A DNA stretch of 64,000 nucleotides from Branchiostoma belcheri (GCF_001625305.1 NW_017803490.1:656049-720048), one strand, 5' to 3'; shown: positions 11,945 through 26,307, numbered from the stretch's first letter. Translations and numbers: made by a program. Notes: generated by a model not told the origin, from the letters alone.

Positions 11945-12316
11945 TTTCCATGACATAAAGGCACGCCATGAAATAAAGTTTATCAAAAGTAGCACATTCA
12001 CCTCAAAAACACTGGCAAGCCACCTGCATTCATAATTCTAAGGATACAACACTGATACACAGCAAGTACAACCCTGTAGCATTGAGTACTGAGTGGTAAC
12101 ATTCAAGCAACTTTATACTAAGTCTTATACCCATGATTCCAGGATTAAGGCACGTTATATATCTTAGTCTGATGTTATGTTATACGGTAAGACATCTAAC
12201 TAGAGCAATCAGTAAATCAACAGAAAGTATTTTCAGAAAAAGAAAACCCCTTTGATGAGTAAAAACTGTCAGTGCAATTTGAAAAGGTTGTAGTTGGTCT
12301 CATAATACATGTAGTT

Positions 12317-12845
12317 GATTTGGATGACATATTAACACATCATAATGACATAGGTTTGGATGATGTACTACAGGGCTCGAAATTCATTTTTGGGAATAGG
12401 TGCACTGGTGCACGCAACCAAAAAAACTGGGTGCACAATTTTTTTTTGCTTGCACCATATAAAATAAAATTAGTAGAATGTCAGCAAAAACAAATTATGT
12501 TTCATTTCTAAAGAAAAGTACTAGCACAATGATTTTATTATTTTTCTGACACTTAAGATGTTAAGAATGTGTTACTACTATATATTTAACATCTAAAATG
12601 TAAACCTACAAAAATATTTGCGTGCCCAGAGAAATAGATTGGGTGCACTAAGGTACACATGCACCCAGTATTTCCAGCCCTGCGTACTAACACGTCATAA
12701 TGACATAGGTTTGGATGACGTATTAAAACGTCATAATGACATAAGTTTGGATGACATACATGTATTAACACGTCATAATGACATAAGTTTGGGTGACGTA
12801 CACGTATTAACACGTCATAATGACGTGGGTTTGGACGATGACCTT
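12317..12845. repeat. 37-40 bp minisatellite spanning the receptor gene stop codon
   Basis: Units of the form ACACGTCATAATGACATAGG plus TTTGGATGACGTATTA begin near 12325, 12688, 12727, 12767 and 12808. The array is split by the insertion at 12372-12684. The last unit holds the stop codon TGA (12815-12817) and final codons of the receptor gene. Confidence 0.75.
12372..12684. mobile_element. non-autonomous DNA transposon with CAGGGCTSGAAAT ends (family H)
   Basis: It begins CAGGGCTCGAAATTC and ends GTATTTCCAGCCCTG, so the ends are inverted copies. It splits a minisatellite, which dates it after the array. Relatives are at 18790-19104, 54524-54872 and 57012-57270. GTACTA occurs near both ends, but the duplication is not exact. 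Confidence 0.75.
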
Positions 12846-13086
12846 GAACGACCTTGATCCTCCGGCAGGTGCATGGGCTCCAGCTCGTCTTCGATGTCCC
12901 CATCGTCCTTGTCCATCACGATGAGCTGGGTTTTCGGGTCGGCGCCGTCCGACGCCCCCTGTCCCAGGACCACCATCTCCTTGTCGGCAGCCTCCGCGGC
13001 CGCTCCGTTTCCCTTCGACGTGCGCGCTTTCTTGAACAGCGAGGCTGACTTGTAGAAGGGAGCTCCCATGAAGGAGGACTCAGTAG
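12815..13086 (-). other. last exon: cytoplasmic tail and C-terminal TSL
   Basis: Residues 981-1070, rich in Lys/Ala then Asp/Glu, ending KPTSL. T-S-L at the end fits the class I PDZ ligand pattern. Neither NPxY nor a YxxL pair of the Draper/MEGF10 type is visible; the tail tyrosines are in PDYDV (exon 13608-13639) and PFYKS. No kinase domain. Confidence 0.75.
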
Positions 13087-16000
13087 CTGCAGGAAAAGAA
13101 ACGTCAATAAGTACATGGAGAACCATGTAGCAAATAAATGACATACAAAAGACAAAATAAAACTATAGAAGTAACATTTGCAAAGCAAATGCATTATGAT
13201 TGTTTACCTTCAGACATGGTCTGCTCTGTTAATTCTTACTCAAACACATTCACATACATTTGTACATATACTACTAGTATATGGTGACAGGAGCAGAGCA
13301 GACCATGAAATTGCAACATTATGTAACCCAACACCAATTACCACGGTGGCAGACGTCAAGAAATCATGTCATTGGTCAGGTCAGAGGTCACTGTTTGGAG
13401 AAGAAGAAGAGGAGGAAGAAACAGAGCAAAAACAATACGTTTTCCAAGATTAAGTGTGGACTAATAAACTACAGTAGTTTCTATAGTAAATGCTTGCCCA
13501 TGAATCCCTGTGTGTGTGTGTGTGTGTTGATTCCTAAAGTTTAACACATTAAGATTTCTAAATATTCAGAAAGTCTCCATATGACATATTCAATTATGCA
13601 TACTTACAGACATCATAGTCAGGCCTCCTGGGATCAAATCTGTGGGGGAAAAGAAATACACAGTCATTTAAACATACTTTTACTACACTAGCAACAGCAT
13701 TAGAACTGAAAACTTTAGAAATGTCACAATGGAAGACTTTTTTAAGTGATCTTGAAAGAGATTAGCTAAAGTATTTTGATGATCAAATATAGAGTCATTC
13801 TGAGATAACAAAAGAGATTTGATCATCTTAACTTATCCGCCCTTAGCCAACATGAACTCAAATAGGGCCATAGGGTTACTAACGGCCCCATCTTGGGCAT
13901 TATTAAGATCATAGACCAAGAATCTTGTAAGGCCTATAGAAAGACGAAGGAAGCGGTCCACATCCAGTTGGAACGTGCCGGGATGAGTCGCAATGAAGGT
14001 TGGGAGCTGCCCAAGTCCTTTTTACCCCTACTCCGCAAGGAGGCGGGGGAGGTCAGAAGATCCGCACAAGTCTCGACCTAGTCTCGTGTTCTCGCGAGAC
14101 TAGGTCACTCCGTGAGAAAGGTGTACAGTAGACACCAAAAATTTGGAGGTACGTGATTTTACCTTACAGAAACAGTCACTGATTGATGAATGTTCTACTA
14201 ACTTAACTGTTGAATTACCAAGATGTTTTGAAGTTATGATTCTTGTAAATTTCCTCAGTTCATGTTCGTATTATTCATTTATTTATGTATAACTTTCAGT
14301 TATACTGATTTCATTTACATTTTTTGTTATGTACAGTGTACTTTGTATAATTGCCCCGACGGCAGGACAGTCTGCTATGGGACCGGTGAGGTGAGGTGAG
14401 GTGATAATCTATTATTCTTTTACATATTGTATTCCCCCTGGGCCTCCTTGGAAATCAGCTGTTGGCTGAAGGAGCTACCCAGGTGTCATTGAAGATTAAA
14501 TAATAACCAAGACACTTTAGCAGATATTGATTGACAGCAGTACTTACATGACTGAGGGAAGTCGTCTCCACTTCCTGATCTTGTCCCGTCGTCTCCAGGC
14601 ACAGACACCGCCGACAACCAGCAGAACCAGAACCACCAGGCACACCAGAACCGCTGGACAACGGAACATATCAACTATCAATCTCTGACTATCATGAAAG
14701 TTCATCTGGTTGGTATTAATAGTAAGACATTGAACTTAATTCCAACACACAATTTAGAAAGAGATCAAATTTTCAGCGACCACTGTCATCAGGATAATTA
14801 ATGACCGATCACTAATCACAATGGTGATCTCGTGAGAGTTACGGTTACAAACACGTGACCTTATTCACACGAGACTTTACAGATACGTGATGTGAGCAAT
14901 TGATCAAAAGTGCCAGGGAGTTTTATATCGTCCACCATCTCTATTAATTGAAGGCTGAAGTGCTCTGATATATATGGCCTCCTTAATGCCTCTTAGAATC
15001 AATCAACCATCAATCTCTGCAATGTCAGCAATAATTGCACTTATAATACTCCATACATGCATAATACTCTGACAACTCTGTACTCCGTACATGTACAAAG
15101 TAGGTAATTTACAATAAAGAGCATAAGTCATACCTATGATCACTTTTGCGTTGTTGTTGGATGCCGGCTTGTTTACAAGTAGAACTGTTTGATAGAAGAT
15201 AAATAGAATGAAAATCCTGATAAGTTGTCCACTTGTTGTAGAAAATATGACATATTCAAACAAAACAATTACAATAATTATTATAATTGTACTTCATTCA
15301 CAGTTGTGTTCTTCCTGAATGATGAAGGACATGTAATTAGAATTACTGGTATATCGGTAAAAGTTCATTGAAAAATTATGGTTAACTCGTAGTAGCTTTG
15401 CCATGTTCCTACGAATGCGAAGTAGATATGTATGTATGAATGGTTTATTCATTGTGCGAATATAAACTCGTCGCAGCCTTTAGCTGAATTGTGAGTTCAT
15501 GTACATATACAAATTGCACAGGTTGACATAAACAATCAAGGTGACAATACATATTAAAAAGATGAAATACATAATTAAAAGTCGTAATGCATATATAAAA
15601 AGGTACAATTACATATTTAAAAGATATAAATTAATTATCAAAGATCAATATCTAAACTAAATGCCATCGTTTAACAGGTTAACAATATACGGTAGAGGGC
15701 TATTTTGGTAGCGTTTAGTACGTGCTGGCAATGGGTCGTATTTGTGACTTTGTCTGGTAACCCTCACGCTGACTTTGCCCCTTTGTTGAGGTAACCATTG
15801 TTTGTAAGTGTCAGACTTGGACAGGGTCTTGCCGAACTTGTAGCACAGGGTTTCCCGTCTGTCATGCAGAGTTTGTAGGTTCAGGGTTTTGCATGACTGG
15901 TCGTAGGGTAGGTTGTGGCCAAGAATGATTTTGGTTGCGCGTTTCTGGATCCTTTCGATCTTCCGTCGTTGCGTTGTCGTGAGACCTGGCATGGGTGCCA

Positions 16001-19000
16001 CACAGGAGCCCCATATTCCAATACAGGGCGAATAAGGAAGCACTAAATGAGCTTGATTGGTGAGGAAACAGTGATGAAATCAAATGTACCATTGGAATAG
16101 CGCATCTTTGCAATGATTGTCCATAATACATGTAGATCATTGTCTACTACTGAGTACTAGCTGAAGGTACGGATCATGATGAATAAATTGTGATATACAA
16201 GGAGCGTATATTACGTACCACAGTGCTTGTCATCTTGGGGACCCTTGCATGACTTACAGCCCGAAACCTTGTCACAGAACTCGCCCTCAGCACAGCCAAT
16301 GCACTGATTCCCGCATTTCTTCCCGTAAAATCCATATGGACAGGCTGCCAAGTGACATACAAAATAACATTAACACCCTTAGATTCAACGTTCTAAGCCA
16401 CGATATAAGCATTGTCTGCCATGGTTAAACTTAGTAAGCAAACATTTGAGTACTTACAGTATGCACTTACAGTCACTTAATAGTACATGTACTGTAACAT
16501 AACTTTGAGTATTATGCAAATTCATAGGACTGACGCTTCCAGTGTAACCATCCAATATGGCAATTGCGATGTCACATGCAAACATCTGGACATTTGGACT
16601 GGCCCTGCTCCAAAATTTCATCAGAAATTGCCACCGCTTATGCTATGACGTGAAAGCAAGGCTGTTTCTGCTCTGAATAAAAACTACACCACTTAAAAGG
16701 ATAAAAAAAGGGCTACAAAGTTCAGACTTTTAAATATTATCAAAATCAATAACAGCACTACATTAAGCACTTTACTTTTGGGCATTGCAAGAATATATAA
16801 GATGGTCTTAATGACACAAAACATGATTATTTGTACCTTTGCAAGTTTTGCCGTCACCGACATATCCGTTCATACAGGTACATGTGTAACTGCCGGGTGG
16901 ACGGTTGTCACAATATGCATTGTGGCTGCAGGGTTTTGCATTGGGCATACATTCATCAACATCTGTGTTTACAAGAAAAAAACAGTGTTATTACCAGACA
17001 ATTTTTGGCATGATACATGTTGAAGGATAAAGTTAATAATAATTAGAATCTTTATTGCATGTTCAAGCCCATGTCCATGCAAACATACGAATATGATGTT
17101 ACATTGTAACTGAGGAACATAGCTAGTTAAAAGAAAAAAAAAGGATAACGTAAAAAGTAAGTAACTACTAAAAGTACATTCAAATCTAGGTCTTGAAAAT
17201 TTCTCCTTTTTAACTGGAGATGAATTCACACACGTTTTGTATTACATGTACTAGTTTGTCTATTGTATGGTCATTACTGGTAGACATGAGATGACTGAAC
17301 ACTTTCTTCGTTCTACCTTTGCACAGTTTGTCTAACAATGAGAGATATGAGAGAAAGAGAAGGGTATGTACCCAGTTCACAGTGTTCTCCCTCCCATTCC
17401 TCCGGACACGTGCACTCTCCGGTGTCACTGTCACAGTCCCCACGTCCGCTACAGTCACACTGCTTGTCGCACTTTGGCCCGTAATAGTTGCTACGACAAC
17501 CTGGAAGGTAGGTAATTAGTTACTGGGTGGGCCTGCTACTCTTCTCTTTGCAGGCTGAATTGTAAGGCTTACAATTATTGGGCTTAATCACAAGGCTCCG
17601 TCATTTGGCGCTAACTTAGGTGACCTCAGGTACATTGTAATGCCACAAAAAGTAAATGTTATGGATGAGATCTGCGTTTGCATTAATATTGATTTTAGCC
17701 TGATTTTAAATACAAGAAATTTCATTCCTTCCCCTCTCCTTTGAGTTTACATATGCCTACAAATGTTTGGAAAATTTCTTATCTTACTAGACATAATTGT
17801 ATCTTAATGATGAGGCAGTAATTGTGTAAATGTACTACTGGAATAGTGCCTCTTTATAATGACTGTCCTAAGGTATATTCATTATTGTCTAGCCAGAAGC
17901 ATCCACCAATCAGAAGGCTCCATTTTCCATTTCTAAGCTATGCTCACTCGGTGGTTTATTCGGTGGTTATCACACCAGACTAGGGATTATCTCACCATAG
18001 ACACCTTGGGGCCATTAACCCTTTATTGTCAACTAGCTGAAATTAATGGTCATACGACTCATGCATTATCACAAGAACAAACAGTATCATTATCAGAATT
18101 CCTTACTTGCTACAGTGAGCTCAGCAGTTGTTAGTTTCTCATTATTGTTTCCAAGGTCGATGACACAGCTGTAGTTCCCCTGGTCTGCCTTAGTGACGTT
18201 ATAGATGTAGAGATGGTAGTCTCCATCATGCATCTCTGCCCACATCTGCTTGGTCTTCTCCTTGTCCAGGGAAAGGCTGTCAACAAACAGGTTGTTGTTG
18301 TTGTTGTTGTCGATGCCGTTCCTCCAGAAGAGCAGGGCTTGTCCCAGGTTGCGGTACTGACACCTGAAGTGAGCTGTCTGCCCTACACGGAGTTTCATAC
18401 CGGTCAGAGTCTTGTAGAAGGCTCCATCACTTCCCCTTTCTGTAGGTAGAAACAAAAATTGTATAAATGTGCAATAGCTCAATTGGTAGAGTGCTCGCTT
18501 TGTAACCGGGAGGTCGTGAGTTCAAACCCCGGCCGGGTCATACCAAAGACTTTAAAAATGGTACACACTTCTTTCTCTGCTTAGCACTCAGCATATATGA
18601 GAAAGAGTGTGGGAAGGTCAAACACACAGCACTACCAGCGGACTAGCCCCCTGCTGTAGTGCCTTGCACAACTGTGTGTCGCCCAAGGGCTACGGAAATG
18701 GACATGCATGGGCACCAACCCTATGCTCTGCATAGAGCACGGGAAACCTTTTGGCCTATGTAGGCACTCCAAACTTGGAGCTGTGGACCCTTTTTTTCTG
18801 TGGGTCCCCCTGTGGTGCACCCAAATATTTTTGTGGGTAGTTTTTACATATCAAATGTACTGTATAAGGATATTCTTGGCATCTACATGTCCATGTAAGT
18901 GTCCGAAAAATGATACATTCTAGTTACTGTAGTACATGTAAGATTTTGAAGGTAGCTCCATTTTGGATTCAAGCTCAGAAGAGGAGCAGTAAGATCTCTA

Positions 19001-20451
19001 ATTATGTTTTGTTTAATATGGTGCACCCAAAAATTTTTTGTGCGCCTAATTTTCTAGTTAGGTGCACCAGTGCACCTATTCCCAAAAATGAATTTCGAGC
19101 CCTGAATGAGACAGTGTAACAGAGATGGGGGATGACATAAACTAAAATACTTACGGGCACAGAAGAATCCGTCACCGACGTACCCAGAGTTACAGGTACA
19201 GGTGTAGGAACCCTCTGTGTTGGAGCACCTCGCGTTCTCATGGCAGTTGTTTGTATTGTTGGGACTGCATTCGTCAATGTCTGTAAATAATCAACATTTA
19301 TCAACAAGTGTCAATCATTTGGTTTGTTACTGTTTGTACTTTTCTTATGTAATTACTATTTCCAGTGTCATATTCATCTCAATCATTTTGAGTAATTTTG
19401 ATTCAATTATTATCTATGGAAGACAAAACTTTATAGACAATAATATATCAAATCAGAATACTTTAAACTCAATTCCAAATTTTAGACATTTCTAAAATTC
19501 TGAGTGAAAGTGACCGACCCTTAGTAATTTACCAGTACTTTACACTAGATTATTCTCTTTTTTGGCGACGACTCAAGGAGGAGCCTAATGGTACAGTATT
19601 GTGTGCAGTTTGCAAGAATTCTAGAAATGGTACAGGCATTTTGTCCACAGAAATGGAATGTCCACAGGAATGTCTCTGAAACACATCTATGCCCACATCC
19701 TGGAAACCCTTGGGAAGACATGTACTGTCTGCCCCGGATGGCCCTATTTTCTGTGACCCCGGGGCTCGTTCATTATACACTCAGGGGAGAAGTGCACTGT
19801 ATCTGTCTAGACTTAACAGGTACCAAGTCTTCCTCAAAATCATGAAATCATGTTAGTGCCATGCAAACAATAACCCTAACGGCAACCACCGTCGCCATGT
19901 ATGTTTTCATTGCCAGTCTTGTTCTTTTTAAATTGTTTTCTTCTAAATGACTCACCGTCCTCACAAGTGTCTCCTTGCCAACCTTCTGCGCACGTGCAGA
20001 CGCCATGTACCGGGTTACAGGTAGAGTTGTGTGCACAGGTGCAAGGCAGCATGCAGTTCCTACCGAAGTAGCCAGGGGGACATCCTAGTGTACAGAAAAC
20101 AACAAACATGTTAGATTGTACAGTATATGGTGGTAGCAAGGAGCTTCTAACCCTCAGAAGACAGGGAACAACAGACAATAAACTCGATAGTGAGTGTGTG
20201 TAAGCGTGATGTTGAATGGATGGCACATTCAGCACCAAGGAAAGACTGGTTTGAGCTCTTAAGCTTTAAATGAAAAAAAAGGAGGCAAGTTATCTCAAAA
20301 CATTTTTGCTCACATACAGAAGAGGTAAATATCCTTCACTGGTTTTGACTACTGAAAACATCATCTATTATTTACAAATTCATGCCCAAGGCTAAGGCTA
20401 ATTGCTTACAGTTGTATACAGCCAGAGAAGGCAGAACTACTACTACTACTG

Positions 20452-20483
<32 letters not shown>

Positions 20484-20585
20484 ACTACTACTACTACTGC
20501 TACTACTACTACTACTACTGCTGCTACTACTACTACTGTACTACTACTACTACTACTGCTGCTGCTGCTACTACTACTACTGCTA

Positions 20586-20620
<35 letters not shown>

Positions 20621-23600
20621 ACTACTACTGCTACTACTACTACTACTTCTACTACTGCTACAATGCTTGCTATTGTGAAGTTTGACTTCTTTGAAGGCTG
20701 TGTGTGGATATTGTATTGTCCCACATTCTGTATAATGAGGTAAATTGAGTGATCTTAGCATATAAACATTAAAACTAAAAACATGAGACTTTTGAAACTC
20801 ACTCTCGGTGCAGTGGGTCCCTGTCCATCCGTCAGCACAGTCACACATGCCGTGGTATCCACACTTCCCTCCGTTCACACATGAACACTTGTTCTCACAG
20901 GCTTGTCCGTATGTACCCGCTGGACACTCTGGGTGGGAAGGGCACAATAAATTTATTCATTATTGTTTTTACTCAGTTTCTTCCTCCTCTTCTGCTCCAA
21001 ACACTAACCTCTGTCCTGACCAATGACATGATTTGTTGACGTCTGTCACCATGGTGACTGGTGTTGGGTTACATAATGTTGCAATTTCATGGTCTGCTCT
21101 GCTCCTGTCACCATACACTAGTAGTACATGTATGTGGATGTGTTTGAGTAAGAATTAACAGAGCAGACCATGTCCGAAGGTAAACATTATGCATTTGCTT
21201 TGCAAATGTTACTTCAGATCTCAAATAAAAAATTCAGTTTTCATTTATTTCTGTGTTGTCTAACCTGGGTAGCACTACTCAGTGGCTAAGCACTGCTTTA
21301 CAGAGTGGCCCTGGGTACATGTATACAAGTTACTATTACTACTATTTCATTTGATTGTTGATGAGTTAGTTACGATTTCGTCTTGTTCAGGATAAGTTTA
21401 TTTTTAGTTGACCTTTGTTAGTTCATTCTTAATCTATTGTTATAATTACAATGTCATGTAGTTTTGTTGGGGTTATCCCCCCAGGCATCTTTGAAAAGCG
21501 CCAATAGGCGACATGTATTTCCTGGTTAAATGGATAAACAAACAAACAAACCTTCGGAACAGTTGGAACCCTTGTACGGTGTGCGGCAGATGCATTGGCC
21601 AGTCTCGTGATGACACGGAGAGTTGTTCTCACATGCGCACTGTTTACGACAACCATCTCCATAGAAACCAGACGGACAGCCTGGAAGAAGACAATTAATT
21701 TGCATATAATCAGAATACAGAAAGTTTTTTTTGAAAATGCAACAAGTTAGAACAAAAATTGGATAGAAGATTATCTAGAGAGAAGGAGGACAGGTAAATG
21801 AAATATATATGTTTTGATAGAAGAGTAGGTTTCTTCCCCTGTATAATCGGATGAAAACCATTCTGATGTATTAAAGGGGTACTGTGAGTGAGTGAGTGAG
21901 TGAGTGAGTGAGTGAGTGAGTGAGTGAGTGAGTGAGTGAGTGAGTGAGAGTGAGTGAGTGAGTGAGTGAGTGAGTGAGTGAGTGAGAGTGAGTGAGTGAG
22001 TGAACGAGGGGGCGAGTGAGTGAGAGTGAGTGAGTGAGAGTGAGTGAGTGAGTGTGGGTGAGTGTGTGTTAGTGAGTGAGTGAGAGTGAGAGTGAGTGAG
22101 TGAGTGAGAGTGAGTGTGTGAGTGAGTGAGTGAGTGAGTGAGTGAGAGTGAGTGAGTGTGAGTGTGTGTTAGTGAGTGAGTGAGAGTGAGAGTGAGTGAG
22201 AGTGAGTGAGTTGAGCTTGTCTTAACCACCAGGTGTTTTTGACTTGCTGTTCCTGTAACTGACCAAACATGTACCTAGAAGTGGTCACTTAACTTACAAT
22301 GTGTAAATTGGTTAAAGAAGAGGAAATATTACTCACGTTGTCCACAGGTGGGTCCAGTAAACCCTTGTGGACAGGTACACTGTCCATCCCTGTTGTCACA
22401 ACCATGGTTGTCAGGACAGCGGCTACAGGTGAGGGTACAGTCTGGGCCATACTTCCTGTTAGCGCAAACTAAATACAGAAACAAAACTCATGTATTAGTG
22501 CATTACATATTATAATATAGCCGGGTAACGTTGACCAATCAGAAGGCTCCATTCCACATGGCTTATGATGCCATAATGTGACAAATAGAGTCAAAACAGG
22601 TCATTATTCATCCCAATCCATACATTAAACAATCCAACAATCACCCGCAATTGACCTCGGGTGACCCAAATAGAACACGACTCAGTTCCAAAAAATCCAA
22701 AAATAACTTATGTTCCAATGACGTCTGGTGACCCATAAGAATAGTGTTCCCTGCCAATGACCCAAATAGAACACGACCCTGCTCCAGTGACCTCAGGTGA
22801 CTCCATATGGAAGTTTTTATGTGCTATACAGGAATGTGTCACTCACTATTCGGCTTCATTCGGTGGTTACAGCAACTGACAAGGCTTTATCACACCATAT
22901 TCACCTCGGGGCGGGTCAATAATCCTTAATTAACGCATAGGGTAAAACAGGCACATTGGATACGTACTTTGACAGGTGCTGCCAGAAAAGCCGACCTCAC
23001 ACTGGCACGCCCCCGTGTCTGGGTGGCACGATCCATGTTGACAGTTACACGTCTGGTTACAGGTGGCTCCGTAGGCTGTACCATTCTCACAGGGGTTGTC
23101 GCAGCGCACACCTGAAGTAGTGAAAAGAGTTTTCAGACAAATTCTTGTTTGGATGAGAACTGATTGAAAGAAACCCAATAATTTTGCCTGTTGCAGACGA
23201 TATCTTTTCTGACACAACATTTGGAAACTACAGACGGGATGTTAGCCTTATACACGCAAATACAACCTTATATGAGACGTTCTGCTGAAATGCTATGCAC
23301 AATACATTACGAATTCCGTGCAAGTACGTACGATCTACCGGCGTGCTCCGTAAAATTAACGTAACTGACCAAACCAGCCGTCCTCGCACTGACACTGTCC
23401 GGTCCTGGCGTCACATCCTGAGGCGTGCTCACCACAGTCACACCGATTCCCACAGCTCAAACCATAGGTCATGTTCTGGTGGGAAAAAGATGTGTGAGAA
23501 CTAGAAAAATAACATTTGCAAAGCAAATGCATAATGTTTACATTGTACCTTTGCATATGGTCTGCTCTGTTAATTCTTACTCAAATTCATATCATATATA

Positions 23601-26256
23601 ATTACACATTCATATACTAGTATATGGTGACTGGAGTCTAAATCCCTCCTGCTATAATATTGCAACATGGTATAACCTAACACTAGTTACCATGGTGACA
23701 GACTTCTGGTTCAGGTCATTGACCTTACTTGTTTGGAGGAGAAGAAACAGAGCAAAAACAAAGAAACAGAAAGACACTCCTGGTCCAGGGCCGGGATTGA
23801 ACCCACACCAAACCTGAGCACCAGCTTCATAACCCGACACTGGATAGTAAGGCCACACCAATTTAATTTCTTGATTAACGGATTTTTGTAGAAAAATAAA
23901 GGAGCGGGCGGGCGAAAAAAATAAAAACAAAAACAGGCCTAGGCATCCTATTATGGCCCAAAATGGTACGATAGGAGCCATGAAGTCAACTCACCAGGCT
24001 GGTTCAAAATTTAAACAATGAATTTTGAACTTCTAATGACACCACTGCATTGAAAGATGGAATAACTGTAATAACTAGGATGAAAAGGACTGTTTTCAAC
24101 TGTTCAGGGCAAAATAGGAGCAATTTACAGTTGATTCTGAATTTTTATTTTTATTTGAAAATCAGAAAAAATGAAGCGGGCAAATCCGATAACCAAGAAA
24201 TTAAATTGGTGTGGCCTAAACATAATTGAACTGTAGCCCACCGTGCAGGTTAGTTCACAGTTGTCCCCAGAGGTACCCGGGGGACAGAAGCAGGTACCGT
24301 CGATGGGCTGGCAGGTGGTGGCGTTGGTACAGTTACAGGACTGCAGACAGTTCTGGCCAAAGGTACCCGCAGGACACGTCAGCTCACAACGGTCACCCGT
24401 GTAGCCTTGACAATACAATCAAAACAAACATTAATGATTATTAATAAACATCAATGAAGTTTAAACATCCTTTTTCCTTATTTCACTTATTATTTATTTT
24501 GATTTCTGAATGATTGATTTGATATTATTTGATGTATGCCTATTTTGGTCCACTTATTCTTCTGTTACTTAAGTTTGTGCATAAGTTACCATATTTTAAA
24601 TTGCCCATTGATTGTACATATTAAGCTTTCTTCAGTGATTACTTTATGTTGTATTATATTGCTAAAAAAGTAAGATTTCTTTTATTGTGTTTGGGGATTG
24701 CCCTCCAGGGTGATATATTCTCTGGTTAAATAAACAATAAACAAACAAACAAACATCCAGGTCTTGAGATTATTATTAAACAGTTACTCTAGCAACTAGA
24801 TGGATTCAAAACCTGTTCAAAGTCAATCAATTTGCATGAGTATACAGCCATTACTATTGTTGAAAATGAGTTAGAGATCATAGTACTTCAAGGCAAATAC
24901 ACAGCACAATATTCAGTTGATTCATTTATTTATTTATTGGCATGTGTAGAACAAGATAGAACAAAAAAGTAAGATTTCTTTTTTTCCCCATTTCACAAGG
25001 GAATAGATACTAGTACATGTACTCCAATCATTCTGTATGGTTATTTTAGCAGTCTTACAAAATGGTGTCAGAAGTGGGATTCACTTGAAAATTTTGAAAA
25101 TGGGGCTTCAAAGGAACATCTTTAACTGTTGCCATAGTTACTGCTAAAAAATGGGGACGGGTGAGCTCAGCTGACTGCCCATGTGGCCACCCCTTTTTTT
25201 TGTTGTTGTTTTTTTCTAAACCGAATTTAACGTTGTTTTTCCCCAACCGGGGGTTAGACGTGCTTGCACCAAGTACAAGTCTTTTTTTGAAGCAAGATTT
25301 TTACGGCTGGATGCTCTTCCTAACACCAACCCAAACCCTAGTAGGACCCAGGAACCCTTTAACTGAGGGGGGAAATGCGTGTTAAGTGCCTTTCCCAAGG
25401 GCACAACATCTGGGTGCATGTCCGGACATGTCTGGGTCCAACCCTGGGCATTGAACCTGGGTCTCCTTGCTTGACAGTCGGACGCTCTGTCCACTACACC
25501 ACACGTATGCCACCCTACCCCATCAATATGATGATGATGATAGTTACTGCTCACCTGGGGGACATATACACATCCCATCATACTTAGAACAGGTGGCTTC
25601 TTGTGTACAGTCGCAGGTCCTCTCACAGTTATCTCCATATTTCCCGTCTTCACACGGAGTACAGCTGAAAAATGACAACAACAACTTCATGTTTAACTAT
25701 GAAATAAAGACTAAGCTTTAACTTCCAACACTTAGATTACAGAATTGGGACTTAACCAAATTTTCGGTTGTCTCCATCAACCTTGTTCACGTGTCTCTGA
25801 CGTCACGTTCCAAGAGTAGATGGGTCCATTCCGTGAACAAGGTTGATGGAGTCAACCAAAAATTTGGGTAAGTCCCAATTCTGTAATCTAAGTGTTGGAA
25901 GTTAAAGCATTATTTCATAATGACTTGCACCAACACTTAACTATTAACACTGCATTAAAGTCTCAAAATCAAGTTAAATTTGCTGCACACTGCTTTCGAG
26001 CCAAGCAGGAAATGGTTTCATCTGTTGTCACGTGCAAACCAAGTGGCAGAGTGCACTGCAGTAGCAATTTTTAAAGTCAATCAGTATTTTTGATCTTAAT
26101 GTGTAACCAAGTTTTAATGCCAGTAATTGTAAATAACTTTGATGATTTTTATTGTATACCAATGAATTTAAAAATAAATTAATTGTACAACAGGATGTAA
26201 TTCGGCCTGTGGCTGCAAATTCCTTGTTTTATGAATAAATCAATCAATTGATCGAT

Positions 26257-26307
<51 letters not shown>

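Larger units (their letters stand above)
6113..12814. other. intergenic region, sialyltransferase 5' side to receptor gene 3' end
   Basis: No host gene recognised. It contains MITEs at 6250, 7967, 8941 and 11574, foldback elements at 9554 and 10001, a probable LINE-type tail at 8600-8862, and a minisatellite from 12317. The stretches 6650-7960 and 10350-11570 are AT-rich with nothing I can name. The sialyltransferase promoter should lie near its left end. Confidence 0.6.

Noticed and set aside
18478-18545. A tRNA gene (Thr-like anticodon)
   Set aside because: A and B boxes are present, but acceptor, anticodon and T stems pair poorly; it fits a SINE head.
20372-20947. Long serine/valine-rich open readings
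   Set aside because: They translate a CTA/CTG triplet array; only the Cys-rich start near 20803-20928 is a real receptor exon.
21771-22229. A 152-aa Ser/His/Thr-rich open reading
   Set aside because: It is a (GTGA)n microsatellite read in one frame.
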